Part shown: piece after piece, positions 1 to 9,260 of the stretch
How the letters are laid out: each line of letters opens with the position of its first letter
How positions within the stretch are numbered: position 1 is the first letter of the stretch
Assembly: GCA_016584305.1 (NCBI GenBank)
Contig: JACEEZ010020519.1
Span: forward strand, 243,528 to 307,527
Direction: 5' to 3'
Length of the DNA stretch: 64,000 bases
Origin: Chionoecetes opilio
Taxonomy: Eukaryota > Arthropoda > Malacostraca > Decapoda > Majidae
Translations under genes and position numbers: made by a program
The notes under the pieces: model-generated
Database searches by the model: none
Told to the model about the DNA's origin: nothing
What the model saw: the letters and a program-made list of their open reading frames with translations, nothing else

Positions 1-375
1 CCCCTAAATGTCAGGATGCACCATATGCTTAATTACCCTTCAGGTCACGCCTTGCTAGGGGTGACCTGACTACGGTCCCAAGGTTGGGGCCGCACACCTG
101 GCTAATTACCCCTAAATGTCAGGCCGCGCCATATGCTTAATTACCCTTCAGGTCACGGCTTGCTAGGGGTGACCTCACTGGGGTCAACCAAATCCCCCTT
201 TGTCCAGCCTGGGAGTGGTAGGGCTAGCATTTTGAACTTGATAATTTTACTCACCCCAGTTTGAATGTCGTATCATTGGATTTTCGATCTCGTATATTGA
301 AAATAGACCCTAATTTACACATCTCGTATCATCGGATTCTCGTATACCGAATGCTCGTATAACGGGACCTCCCTG
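1..375 (-). mobile_element. Tigger/pogo-like MITE (family A), copy 1, cut by window edge
   Basis: The right end reads GGGACCTCCCTG followed by TA. The body carries the GTATACGAG/CGTATCATTGG-type subterminal sequence found in complete copies at 396-1152, 17186-17959 and 28300-29070. The left end lies outside the window. Orientation is given relative to the 17186 copy. It encodes nothing. TA flanks and a CAGGG.GGTCCCG terminus suggest a non-autonomous Tigger/pogo-type element. Confidence 0.75.
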
Positions 376-395
376 TATGTATATATATATATATA
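376..395. repeat. (TA)n microsatellite between two MITE copies
   Basis: About 20 bases of alternating TA/GTA separate the end of MITE copy 1 from the start of copy 2. TA is the presumed target of both insertions. Confidence 0.8.
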
Positions 396-1152
396 CAGGG
401 AGGTCCCGAAGATACGAGCAGTTAGGTTCCACCTGGCATACTCGTAAAGCGAAATCTCGTATAACGAAACACATAACTAATGGTAAAATATAGGTTTGGT
501 TCCAGGACCCATCAATTACATGTTTTTCAAGCTAAAATAAACTATAGCAAACACAACAAACACACAGCGTCTATATTACCCACACTGTACTACCTATTCT
601 GTAGAAAAAGCACTCTGAAAGAGAAAATAGCACACAAAATAACATAACTGCACATTAATTAAACATAAAACATGCATAACAAGCAAAAAAGACGTTGTAA
701 TGTAGGTAGGGGACGTCACGTGATACAAGAGAGGGTAGTGTAGCGGTCCCAAGGTTGGGGCCCCATACCTGCTAATTACCCCTAAAGGTCAGGCCGTGCC
801 ATATGCTTAATTACCCTTCAGGTCAGGCCTTGCTAGGGGTGACCTGACTGCGGTCCCAAGGTTGGGGCCGCACACCTGCTAATTACCCCTAAATGTCAGG
901 CCGCGCCATATGCTTAATTACCCTTCAGGTCAAGGCCTGCTAGGGGTAACCTCACTGGGGTCAACCAAATCCCACTTTGTCCAGCCCGGGAGTGGTAGGG
1001 CGCGCATTTTGAACTTGATCATTTTACTCACCCCAGTTTGAATGTCGTATCATTGGATTTTCGATCTCGTATATTGAAAATAGACCCTAATTTACACGTC
1101 TCGTATCATCGGATTCTCGTATACCGAATGCTCGTATAACGGGACCTCCCTG
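396..1152 (-). mobile_element. Tigger/pogo-like MITE (family A), complete copy 2
   Basis: About 757 bp bounded by imperfect terminal inverted repeats (CAGGGAGGTCCCGAAGATAC at the left, CGTATAACGGGACCTCCCTG at the right) and flanked by TA on both sides. It has no coding capacity. A ~108-bp internal tandem repeat lies at about 742-956. The same element occurs in opposite orientation in both duplicated units, which fixes its ends independently. The outer 25 bp differ between ends (GAAGATACGAG versus GTTATACGAG). Confidence 0.85.
742..956. repeat. ~108-bp tandem repeat (2 units) inside MITE family A
   Basis: Two adjacent units each run GGTCCCAAGGTTGGGGCC ... CTAATTACCCCTAAA ... CTTGCTAGGGGT with a few substitutions. 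The same pair is present at 1-178 and, reversed, at about 17380-17590 and 28490-28700. Confidence 0.8.
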
Positions 1153-2184
1153 TATATATATATTAGGGTGCCCCTTATTTGATGAGAGTTTTGATTTGTC
1201 GGAATTTTACCCGGGACGGGCGGTCAAAGTGTTTCATTTGCTCGAAGAACAACGTATGTAGAGATCTGTCTAGAAATATTAATATTTAGGGGTCGCGCAA
1301 TGAGGTTGAAGTATATTATTTTCTGTAAGAATTGGACATTTTCTATGTGCCGATATAGGTCATTCTCAAAATTATTTGTCACTAACAGATTTGAATGTTA
1401 CATTATTTGAGGTAATAAACGTAGTTGTAAGCACGTTTCATTTCACAGCGTTGATTCTAGGTCCCCCTCTTCTCGAGTAGTAGCCCCTCTTTGGGGGGTC
1501 TCAAGGGCGCCCATCTCCCACTCATTGTCGCCTAGTTCACAGTCACTGTGGACTTTCGGGCGTCGGGTATTTCCTCCGGTGTTCCTCCATGACTTGGAGG
1601 AGGAACTGCCTCTGATCTTCGTTCTTGGTGAGAGCCAGGTTGACCTGCATCAGGGCGATGCCTCACTCAGCGAAGTCGTTCACAGTGCGCAGTTCCTTGA
1701 CGCAGGCGGCGGTGGCGGTGTATCGCGGATTGTCAGGACACGCCGTTGGGTCGACTGCCAAATGACCCGCATCAAACCCAAGGATCTTGAAGAAGGACGG
1801 CGTGACAGACGTCACGAAACTTGCAACAGTTTTCTTTGCCAGATCAGTGGATGTAAGCTCGACCGTTGCTCGTCGAGGAGGGCCATCGGAGCCCTCTTCC
1901 TCCTGCAGAGCCCTCACCATCTCCCGCTTCGTCTCAATGGCCAGGTGATTGTCGAAGAACGCAAGAGCAACTCTCCTCTCGCTCAAGTACCAGAGATGGC
2001 ACCCGAAGACCGTTGCCATCGCCATGGCCACTGCCCTGTCGGGGTAGGACACCAACATCTTAAACAGTTGGAGGTCTCGTGCCGGGTCCGCAGTCGGGGA
2101 TGTCGCACGGAACCAAGACGACACGTACGTCGAGACGGTGAAAGCGACTAGGCGTCAAATTCCAGATTTCTGTCCTGCAGTGAG

Positions 2185-2586
2185 AGCTACTGCGGTCTCT
2201 CCCGGAGATGGGAGACTGCCTTGGCACGATTGCGTATTGGTCACACTTTATATACACATAGATTCCTTATGGAGGGGAGCCACCCTCCTTACTGTGATGA
2301 TTGCTTGGTCCCCTTGACTGTGCGGCACTTGTTGGTCGAGTGTCCTAGTCATGGGGCCTTACGTGAGCAATTCTTGTCCCGGTGTTGGGGGGCGGACGGT
2401 GCCTACCGTCTCTCCCAATGCTGGGAGAGAGGTGTTTCTCCCCGGGACATGAGGTCCATACCTTTATTGAGAGGGTTGGCCTTCTCAACAAGTTATGATG
2501 TTTTTAATATTTTTTTATTATTGCTTTTAATATACTATTGTTCTTTTATATATTTTGTTATTTTAAATATTTTGATTATATCTTAA
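2185..2586 (+). pseudogene. C-terminal end of a jockey-type non-LTR polyprotein
   Basis: The open frame reads RRWETALARLRIGHT, then a Cys/His knuckle with CDDC and HLLVECPSH, ending at 2586. This is the C-terminal segment following reverse transcriptase and RNase H in jockey-like elements (CxxC...HLLxEC). There is no RT core because the copy is 5'-truncated by its insertion mechanism. It is not a functional gene. Confidence 0.75.
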
Positions 2587-2682
2587 AATTCGTTTTTTAA
2601 TATTACTTTTACTGTATCTTTTGTAAGCAGGCGTCAATAACCCCGCAGTTGCGGCGCCTTAAAACAATAATATCTATCTATC
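2185..2682 (+). mobile_element. 5'-truncated non-LTR retrotransposon with 12-bp target-site duplication
   Basis: The segment is flanked by the identical 12-mer TCCTGCAGTGAG at 2173-2184 and 2683-2694, and ends in a TATC-type tail. It interrupts the minus-strand pseudogene exactly between the codons for AG and QKSG; removing the insert and one 12-mer restores continuous homologous sequence. 5' truncation, a 3' simple tail and a 12-bp duplication are the signature of target-primed reverse transcription. Confidence 0.88.
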
Positions 2683-3206
2683 TCCTGCAGTGAGGCGGAA
2701 CTGCTCTGGATCGCAGAACAGGTAGATCTTGATGGCGTAAATGATTTTTGCCACCCAACGGGCACGGTGGAGGGCACCAGGACGCAATCTCCTGATCCCA
2801 CGCAGCGGTTGTCCGCTCAGGACGATCAGCGACAGCGCTCCAGCAGTTATGCCTGCCCGGCTGACATGTTTTAACTTATTGACGAAATCCAGTCCGAAAC
2901 ATGACATAGAGAGGGCGTGGCCAGAGAGATACTTTCACCACACAACCAGTACAAACATGTTTGAAAGGGCTTCCTAGATTCAAAGCTGTGACATACAAGC
3001 CAAAATGTCATGCATGTATTAGTATAATAAACCACGAACCGTAGTAAAATTATTGTGAAATATGTCAGATTTTAGACTCATTGCACGACCCCTATATAAA
3101 ATAATTTTCAAAAATATTTTGCACACGTCGTTTCGAGAGTAAATGGATCAATATGACTGCCCGTCCCAGTTGAAATTCGAAAATTGCCAAATAAGGGACA
3201 CCCTAA

Positions 3207-3221
3207 TATATATATAATATA

Positions 3222-3254
<33 letters not shown>
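3207..3254. repeat. (TA)n microsatellite
   Basis: Alternating TA with two phase breaks, directly outside the TIR element that ends at 3206. Confidence 0.9.
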
Positions 3255-3260
<6 letters not shown>

Positions 3261-3327
3261 AACCTCGATTTCCCGGATATCGGATTTGCTGGACAAAATC
3301 CGAGGGCTGGGGATAAGTCAGTTTCGG

Positions 3328-3330
3328 ACA

Positions 3331-3366
<36 letters not shown>

Positions 3367-3367
3367 T
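3328..3367. repeat. (ATT)n microsatellite
   Basis: Uninterrupted ATT repeat of about 12 units inside the Tigger-like element. Confidence 0.95.
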
Positions 3368-3377
3368 TATATTAAAG

Positions 3378-3930
3378 TTGTCCGGCGGACTGAGCGTCTC
3401 CTGTCACCCCTGGTCAGTGTCCGTGCCTCCTGCCAGGTGGCAGCATGCTCAGCGGTCGTATTGTTTACATTTGGGCACACGACACTCACGGTTCACTTGC
3501 ACCGCCTCCGTCAGTCCCCTGACCCCCACTGCCCTGTCCGCGCCTCCCGCCAGGTGGCAGCATGCTCAGCGGTCGTATTGTTTACATTTGGGGACACGAC
3601 ACTCGCAGTTCACCTGCACCGCCTCCGCCAGTCCCCTGACCCCCACTGCCCCTGGTGCAGGAACGTCTCTGAGACTATTGAACACTTTCTGCTGCAGTGT
3701 CCGCGCTTCCACTCCCACCGTGTAGTGCTACGCTCTCAACTCCTCATCCTGAACGTCACCACCTGTGACTTGCCCACCCTGCTGGAGGCGGCTGGCGTCC
3801 CCCCATCCTGGCAACACGCTGTCATCCGCCTCACCTGTGCCTTCCTGAGATAGACAGGTCAACTACAGCACCTGTGATAGCATCATAGGACACCACCAGG
3901 GCTCATAGTGTTCCCCAAGGGATCCTCGCA
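3378..3930 (+). pseudogene. C-terminal non-LTR retrotransposon fragment with an in-frame 117-bp tandem duplication
   Basis: Frame 3437-3853 contains CPWCRNVSETIEHFLLQC, the Cys-knuckle found at the C terminus of many non-LTR polyproteins, and ends VIRLTCAFLR(stop). Related 3' sequence occurs at 30290-30355 and 32820-32915. The block starting GCCAGGTGGCAGCATGCTC occurs at 3432 and again at 3549, a 117-bp (39-codon) direct duplication that keeps the frame. The fragment ends with an A/C-rich tail near 3930. No RT domain is present. Confidence 0.7.
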
Positions 3931-4184
3931 GCCCTAAAAACAACAACAAAGTGACGTAAAAGTCCGGGGCGGGGTAGTTAATATTGGCGGTTGTTGGACA
4001 GTAAATACTAGAGTAAACGTAAATACAGATAAACGTCCGGGGGTGGGTAATGGCCTCGGACTGTTGCGATTCCCGGACCAGAGCTCCCCCCTAATAGTCC
4101 AGGAAAACGAGGGTTGAGTGTATTATAATTCTTACGGTGGTCGGATTATTATCATTTTTTTTTTTTGGCCGGCCAGACTTTTGC

Positions 4185-4248
4185 CAGATACTTTTTTTAA
4201 TTTGGGTTTCCAGAAACACGGGGGCCAGATAGTTGAGGTTTAGTATAA
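4185..4248. repeat. Solo Tigger-like terminus
   Basis: GGGTTTCCAGAAACACGGGG ... GATAGTTGAGGTTTAGTATA resembles the terminal inverted repeat of CCTCAACTATCTGG-type pogo elements. No convincing partner end was found besides 3255. Confidence 0.35.
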
Positions 4249-4369
4249 GGAAATGAGTGATCCAGAGGTAGTCTTATGGGAGGGGCAGGTAGCTATTTTT
4301 CAAGGATTTTAAACTTTCACAGCCATGCCATCTCTGTTACCTAATCTCCGCAAATGTTAAGGTTCGACA

Positions 4370-4700
4370 GTACTCTAGAAAATTGGGAGTATGGGTTCTG
4401 TTTACTTTAATGGCTTCCGAGAAACTTTCCGAGTTTCCTCCACTATTTTAGGAGATATAGAACATCTCTAATATGAGGGAGAGAGGACCATGTTAAATGC
4501 CTTACTCTTCTTCTTGTGACCCGCACAGCCTTTGTAAAAGCTTTGTTTTCATATGCCGCCAACACAATATGGCGCTGTGCTAGGTTTGGGGGCTAAAACA
4601 GGGTTATATTTAAGTTTGGTTATATTAGGAGGTTAAAACTTGGGGTTATGTTAGGTTTATTTAGGGTGGTTAGGTTATGAGGTTAGAACATGGCTTTAGT
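4370..4700. repeat. Diverged copy of interspersed repeat 'B' with TTAGG-like tail
   Basis: AATTGGGAGTATGGGTT, GGAGATATAGAACAT and CTTCTTCTTGTGACCCGCA match a repeat at 44026-44215 and, inverted, at 42580-42830 and 44345-44580. It is followed by degenerate GGTTAGG/GTTATATTAGG sequence. No gene is visible here. Confidence 0.65.
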
Positions 4701-5124
4701 ATTATATAGATGTATTTTCCTAATCTTTTACGGTGACTACTGTCCAAAACACATATAAACACCACGGCATATAATAATTTCAACAATGCATTATGCTGTT
4801 AAAGTAAAAATCTATCTCTGTGAAGAATGTTTGGTGTCCGACAGGGATGGATGGATCCACGTATTTTCCGTGTGGGGGGAAGGGTCTGGACACAATTTAC
4901 TATACACAATGTGCTGCAATCCTTCAAATGCCTGATTAGGCACCAATGTTTTATTGATACTCAGTCCTATAATTGGCCGGTGTGGTGCGTATGCATTGTG
5001 TATGCATCTCCCCATCCCCCTACAGATTTATCCAAATTGTTTGTTTAAATACAGCTGCCGCGGCCACATGTGCGGAGGCAGGAAATTTTTGAAATTTTTG
5101 AGGGGTCTTGGATTTGGATTCGCC

Positions 5125-5222
5125 TTTGGGAGCTATTGGGGGAGTTTGCATTATTTGCGGTTTTGCAGTATTCGCAGGGGATCCAGTACGTTACCCCTGC
5201 AATATTCAGGGATCCACTGCAT
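5125..5222. repeat. Solo Tigger-like terminus in the SPCS1 intron
   Basis: Read from 5222 leftward on the minus strand: CAGTGGATCCCTGAATATTG ... TACTGGATCCCCTGCGAATA. This has the layout of Tigger termini (CAGT..TCCC...GTATTCGC). A matching opposite end was not identified with confidence. Confidence 0.4.
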
Positions 5223-5319
5223 ATGCTTGCTGTATGGTTGGAATCTCCTTGATTGGTGATGAAATGAAAAAGGACTGCTGAAAATTTCCAAATTGAAGAA
5301 CATGATAAAATTAGCTTAC

Positions 5320-5406
5320 CAGACAGGCCAGGAGAAATCCAGCTCCCAAGGTGAGCACTGTCATGAAGAAGTCCTGAATGTGATATCCGTACAGCCACCC
5401 AACTGC
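5320..5406 (-). CDS. SPCS1: SPCS1 (signal peptidase complex subunit 1), internal exon 3
   Basis: On the minus strand an exon of 87 nt (29 codons) follows a CTTTTTGCAG acceptor and ends at a CTG|GTAAGC donor. It encodes AVGWLYGYHIQDFFMTVLT followed by GAGFLLACL. This aligns with the transmembrane hairpin of SPCS1, where family members read (A)IVGxxYG....QxxxTVYIxxAGFxxxxLLT; the loop and second membrane segment are recognisable. SPCS1 is a small two-pass ER membrane subunit of the signal peptidase complex with both termini cytosolic. The frame is in phase with exon 2 at 8165-8224. The next exon, expected to begin with a T.PPWP.YRR motif, was not found between here and position 1 and may lie outside the window. 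Confidence 0.82.
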
Positions 5407-5894
5407 CTGCAAAAAGAAAAACAAGCTCTTCTGTGTAAGGAAAATAATTTTAAGGAGATGATGGTCAACAAAACATATCGGAAGAAGTAACAGGATACAG
5501 GAATCAAACCTTTGGTGGCAGAATGATTAGGAAGATAACAGCTTTACTTTAGCAGCTTTAATCAGATGCAAATGCACATATTTGTTTTCTAAAGTCAGTG
5601 ATTTAGTATTGACTGGCTGTCTTTGCCTAAAAGCTCGGAAATATGATAATGACATTTTTCTTCTTCCAAAAAGCAGTACACTTTACACACTAGTAGAAGC
5701 ATGATGGAGTCAGAAAGGTAACAAAGGCAGTGCTTTAAATGTATGCAACTATGTGGTGTGATCAGACTATAGTAAACTGACTCGATACATATCTCATTGT
5801 TATCAATTTATGCTTTACATTACAGGTAAAGGACAAGAAATATACTCATAAATTTCTTTGGTAAGTAAAATCGTTAGTTATGAAGAAAGATAAT

Positions 5895-5992
5895 AGTTAA
5901 CATAAGAACATAATAAAGAAGCTACAAGAGGCCGTGAGACCTACACGAGATAGTTCCTGTTACTTAACACTACCTAGAAACCCTAGTTCTAG
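5895..5992 (-). repeat. 3'-end fragment of a CR1-like retrotransposon
   Basis: ACATAAGAACATAATAAAGA followed by GCTACAAGAGGCC and AGTTCCTGTTAC...CACTACCTA matches the 3' end of the minus-strand CR1-like fragment at 49628-49720. Only ~95 bp are present, in an SPCS1 intron. Confidence 0.65.
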
Positions 5993-6424
5993 GGTTTTCT
6001 TCTTTCTCTCTGCACTGAAGACATCATGATATCCTATGATATCCTACATCCTGTCTCTGGCATTTTTTTCCAACCCTACTCTGTTATCATTTACTCCTAA
6101 CATTGCCACCGTCTCTGATTATGTTTGACTGTCCTGACGTGCCATTACACACAAACTCACACATACATACACACACGGAAAAGGACATACAAGAGGAAGA
6201 TGAATTGTACAAGAGGAACAGGAGAGGAAAAAGCAGTTGGTCAAACCAGTATATGATAATAAAATGCTCATTAACAACTGGAAAAGTGCCAAAAGTGCTA
6301 GGATTGTCCAGTATCTCTGCACATCAGTGATGCCTACCAGATTTATAGTATACAAGACTTGTTCTGTGATCGTTTTTCCCATGAAACTATATGTAAGATA
6401 ATTCATGATATTCTTAGGTTGTAT

Positions 6425-6625
6425 GTGATTTTTTCTTTTTTGTTACTGGGGAACTGTCTGGAGGTTTTTTGTGATTTACTAAGTAAATTTGCGTACTAGT
6501 GTAGATGATTACATATACTTATGTATATGTAAAGATTTATATTTTCTATTAATTCATGTGTACATGTTTATTATCATTAAGTGTGTAATGTGATTCCTGA
6601 CTGTGGTCAATAAAATATCTATCTA
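6425..6625 (+). repeat. Non-LTR 3' tail with (ATCT)n end
   Basis: An AT-rich stretch ends GACTGTGGTCAATAAAATATC with an ATCTATC tail. This resembles the 3' end of a LINE-type element with a polyadenylation-like signal and microsatellite tail. No coding sequence is visible. Confidence 0.35.
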
Positions 6626-6932
6626 TCACCTTAAATAAGGGCGATTTAAAGGTGTTGAGGTGACGCAGCAGCCAGTTATGACGGGGAAACTTTCTTGCCG
6701 GGGCCACCCCGTAACACTAATATTCACTATTTTAACCCACATACACACCTTCTACCCACTAAATCACTAGCAACACAGGCTCCTTCCTTCCTTCCTGATT
6801 GGCATGCAGCCGCGGGCAGCTTTGTTTTCACCACCACTGAACCAAACCACTGGTCTGGCAACGGACTGGCATTAAACGTTTGTTAAAGCCAAAATTCGTC
6901 ATATCGAGGTCCGTAAAAGCGAGGGTTTACTG
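6626..6932. mobile_element. Truncated Tigger-like element
   Basis: The right end GTAAAAGCGAGGGTTTACTG is followed by TA. The interior (TAAATAAGGGCGATTTAAAG ... CACACCTTCTACC ... GCAACACAGGC) matches, inverted, the interior of the element at 18830-19030 and 29935-30135. The left end is missing; it abuts the (ATCT)n tail. Confidence 0.6.
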
Positions 6933-6965
6933 TACTAGCTTAGGCAATGATTTCAATACAGTACA

Positions 6966-7142
6966 TAAGATAAGATACTTTGATCCTATCTAGACACTTT
7001 GCAAGTACCAACTACAAGGTTATTGACTATACAAAGCACCACCACGCCAGGACGAACTTGGTGGACTCGAACCGCTGACCGAATGCGCAGAGACGCTACA
7101 CACGCAAGACAACAGCTCTACCAATCGAGCCACCCTGACGGG
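6966..7142 (-). mobile_element. tRNA-derived SINE with 13-bp target-site duplication
   Basis: On the minus strand the head contains an A-box-like GGTGGCTCGATTGGTAGAGC (D-arm stem GCTC...GAGC) and a B-box GGTTCGAGTCC about 45 bases later, an internal RNA polymerase III promoter. The body is flanked by the direct repeat TCAATACAGTACA at 6953-6965 and 7143-7155. Sequence beyond the tRNA-like part continues about 90 bases without cloverleaf potential. It is therefore a SINE insertion and not a working tRNA gene. It lies in an SPCS1 intron. Confidence 0.8.
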
Positions 7143-7155
7143 TCAATACAGTACA

Positions 7156-8164
7156 GTAAAACATCATTTATATAGCCTAGAGGGGGTATTATGGCACCTA
7201 CCTATACAGTAGAGGTCTAGGAACGCATCCCTTAATCCTTTTAACCCTTAAGTTCGATACACAATAGATTGCGTTACGTTTGTGTTTCCAGGAATGCTAC
7301 CCCATCGTATAATGAGTGAATACTGTATTGTGTTCAGATGATGTAGTGCTATTCTACCTCTACTAAGCTAAACTATGACACAAGATCAAAAACACCATCG
7401 TTAAGTAGAAGAATTAATTTTCTTGTTTTTGTTTCAAAACAATAAGTTTGAATTTTGAAGATATATGACAATGGGAAGTAGAGCCATTTTTTCTGAAAAA
7501 GGCCCGTCCTGAGAGAACAGTCCTTCCAATATGCCCATTGGTTAGGGGTTAAACTTTTTTACCACAATGTATTATGTAAAGCAACTGCAAATAGATTATT
7601 TTCCTTGCAAAATGCAAAAATAAGCAGACAACAAACAGCACCAGTAAACTTCCCAAACCAAAACAAAGAAGTCGCACCAACGATTTTGCCTAAACAAAGG
7701 ACCCCCAGAATAAGTTCTAACACCTTTTTTCAAGCATCTCAACCAAATTATTATATAAAAAAAGTTTGTAATTGACAGTAACATATTTGACTGTATATCT
7801 TTCTCGTCAGCTCACTCTCAACAATCCTCTGTGTTTAAAGTCTAAACCATCTCCAGGTGTTGCGCCTCATCATTTTCACCACTCCATAGTTCACTCCCAC
7901 TCCCTTTTTAATCATACCCGATCTTACACATACATTCTCGTTTCTTTCACCATCGATTCTGTTCACACTACATCCATCCCTCAGTTGCAATATTTAAGGC
8001 CTCTGGTTCCATATTCAGGTCTGGTGTTTGAAACTGTCAGGTGTATTATGTCTGAATGCCATTTTTTCTTCTACTCACTGCTTTTTCTCTCATCATACAA
8101 CCCAAGGATTCCACTACTGTCCTTCCTAATAGGAATAAAACTACATGTAGAAACATTGACTTAC
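7156..8164. other. Intronic sequence without recognisable genes
   Basis: This is SPCS1 intron. A weak inverted pair around 7190-7335 (ACAGTAGAGGTC... and ...GAATACTGTA) may be an old MITE. The open frames here have no recognisable domains and one merely reads across exon 2 on the wrong strand. Confidence 0.5.
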
Positions 8165-8224
8165 CCCAAATGCCACCACAATAATCTGGAACAATCTCTC
8201 AGCCAACTTCTGACCCTCAAAGTC
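8165..8224 (-). CDS. SPCS1: SPCS1, exon 2
   Basis: A 60-nt exon on the minus strand lies between an acceptor (TATTTCCACAG) and a donor (GGG|GTAAGTC). It encodes DFEGQKLAERLFQ followed by IIVVAFG. SPCS1 proteins carry MD(Y/F).GQ..AE...(Q)...(I/L) just before the first membrane span, so this is the conserved N-terminal signature. It joins exon 3 in phase 0. The intron between exons 2 and 3 is about 2.76 kb and holds a SINE, non-LTR tails and Tigger fragments. I know of no paralogue likely to mimic this pair of exons. Confidence 0.85.
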
Positions 8225-8447
8225 CTGTGGAAATAGAAAACTTGGTTATTACATGGACAGCAACTTATAGATATCAATACAACAAAACCTATTACCTGGC
8301 ATACATAGGGAACTGCATATTCCACTATATAAAATTTTCAGGTGGATAAATCTTTCTCATTCTATATATATTATTGCATTGTGACAACTCTTGTCTTTCT
8401 CTCGACATCTGTATCATCATTGTCATTAAATTGACATACTCCATACA

Positions 8448-8944
8448 CAGAGCTGGGCACTAAATACATTGAATGTATTTAAATACTAAATACTAAATAC
8501 ACGGGAGAAATGTATTTACATGCTAAATATATTTTACGAATGTATTTAAATACTAAATACTAAATACATCAATTGTATTTAGATACATTTGTAAATACAT
8601 TTTAAATACACACAAATTTTAACATGTCCGAAATAACTGAATTTCCTTAGAAATTTCCTTCTCAGGCCTAAATTTCCTTAAAATCAGGACATTTCCTTGC
8701 CAGTGGAAACACTGGTTCACTGTAACATCAGGATTGCCAGATTGTTGGGCGGATTTATGGCCAAATTAACTGATAAAAGTGTTTTTATTTTTTATTAAAT
8801 GTATTTAAATACAATGTATTTAAATACTCATAAAAGTATTTAAATACTGTATTTAAATACATGACAACCAATGTATTTATAAATACATTTCTAAATACAC
8901 AAATGTATTTAAATACAATTGTATTTAAATACTGCCCAGCTCTG
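8448..8944. mobile_element. hAT-type MITE with 8-bp target-site duplication
   Basis: Termini are CAGAGCTGGGCA and TGCCCAGCTCTG, a 12-bp perfect inverted repeat, flanked by TCCATACA at 8440-8447 and 8945-8952. Long stretches of each arm are TAAATAC/GTATTTA repeats, so the element is nearly palindromic outside a ~140-bp core at about 8620-8760. An 8-bp duplication and a CAG...CTG end point to the hAT superfamily. Confidence 0.9.
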
Positions 8945-9230
8945 TCCATACAGGCTTGTATGTGTTGCCTTGTCAGTGGTGGACCTACATTTTTGGGGTC
9001 CTGAGGCTTGAACTGTTATGGGGACCGCTTTGCAACCAGCAACGATAGGACAACATCCAAACAAGGTCCAAAGGGCCTTGCTGTCCTTGCAATAAACTCA
9101 AGGCACAAAGAGTGGAGGATGGAATAGAGTTCTTAAAAATTAAGCTCCAACGAAGAATCTACCTGCCAAATTATTAGGAGTAGGCAGGTAGACACCTGCC
9201 TTGGTAAAATACTCCTAGGGAGGTACTTAC

Positions 9231-9260
9231 AGGGGGTAAGGGGTGCTGTAGACATGTCAT
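9231..9260 (-). CDS. SPCS1: SPCS1, candidate first coding exon
   Basis: An ATG at 9260 on the minus strand opens MTCLQHPLPP and stops at a consensus CCT|GTAAGT donor. It is phase 0 with exon 2, giving MTCLQHPLPPDFEGQKLAE. The usual N terminus is about 12-16 residues before D(Y/F).GQ, so the length fits. A second ATG four bases downstream is in another frame and would meet a TGA at the splice junction. The predicted 5' untranslated region runs back to the promoter-like block at 9440-9475. With exons 2 and 3, 59 of an expected ~95-105 residues are accounted for. Confidence 0.62.

Larger units (their letters stand above)
1543..2907 (-). pseudogene. Decayed gene of an unnamed invertebrate repeat-associated protein family
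   Basis: Read on the minus strand, the protein begins near 2907 (CFGLDFVNKLKHV), passes RARWVAKIIYAIKIYLF and PEQFRLTAG, is broken by the insertion at 2185-2682, and resumes as QKSGI(stop)RLVAFTVSTYVSSWFRA. It then runs through HLWYLSERRVALAFFD, CVKELRTVNDFAE(stop)GIALMQ and QFLLQVMEEHRRKYPTP before the stop at 1543-1545. Both internal stops are TGA in place of a likely CGA arginine. I recall the HLWYLSE..VALAFFD / NDFAERG.ALMQ blocks as a family repeated in many arthropod genomes, without assigned function. Because it fills a TIR-bounded element it may be that element's transposase. There is no evidence that it is expressed. Confidence 0.65.
1163..3206. mobile_element. TIR DNA transposon of uncertain superfamily carrying an uncharacterised decayed gene
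   Basis: The left end is TTAGGGTGCCCCTTATTTG. The right end, reverse-complemented, is TTAGGGTGTCCCTTATTTG. Inside both, 40-60 bases from the ends, is a second matching block GGGACGGGC(G/A)GTCA. The element sits between TA-rich runs, so the target duplication cannot be read with certainty. Its only coding content is the minus-strand pseudogene at 1543-2907, interrupted by a non-LTR insertion at 2185-2682. Without that insertion and one 12-bp duplication it would be about 1.53 kb. I cannot place it in a named superfamily. Confidence 0.7.
3255..4120. mobile_element. Tigger-like TIR element interrupted by a non-LTR fragment
   Basis: The left end reads ACCTCGATTTCCCGGATA and the right end, reverse-complemented, ACCCTCGTTTTCCTGGACTA. 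These are related, imperfect termini of the 'CCTCG.TTTCC.GGA' type typical of pogo/Tigger MITEs. Interior: an (ATT)n tract, then the coding fragment at 3378-3930. A second related terminus lies at 4190-4245 (GGGGGCCAGATAGTTGAGG), so the exact right boundary is ambiguous. Confidence 0.5.

Noticed and set aside
1525..2151. 208-codon plus-strand open frame
   Set aside because: It is the antisense shadow of the minus-strand repeat-associated pseudogene, whose motifs are recognisable.
6990..7142. Functional tRNA gene on the minus strand
   Set aside because: No complete cloverleaf or acceptor pairing was seen, and the segment is embedded in a longer insert with target-site duplications, so it is a SINE.
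7772..8236. 154-codon plus-strand open frame
   Set aside because: It overlaps the SPCS1 exon on the opposite strand, has no recognisable motif, and its composition looks intronic.
9231..9256. Alternative SPCS1 start at the ATG four bases inside exon 1 (MSTAPLTP)
   Set aside because: It is in phase 1 at the donor and would create TGA on joining exon 2; the ATG at 9260 keeps phase 0.
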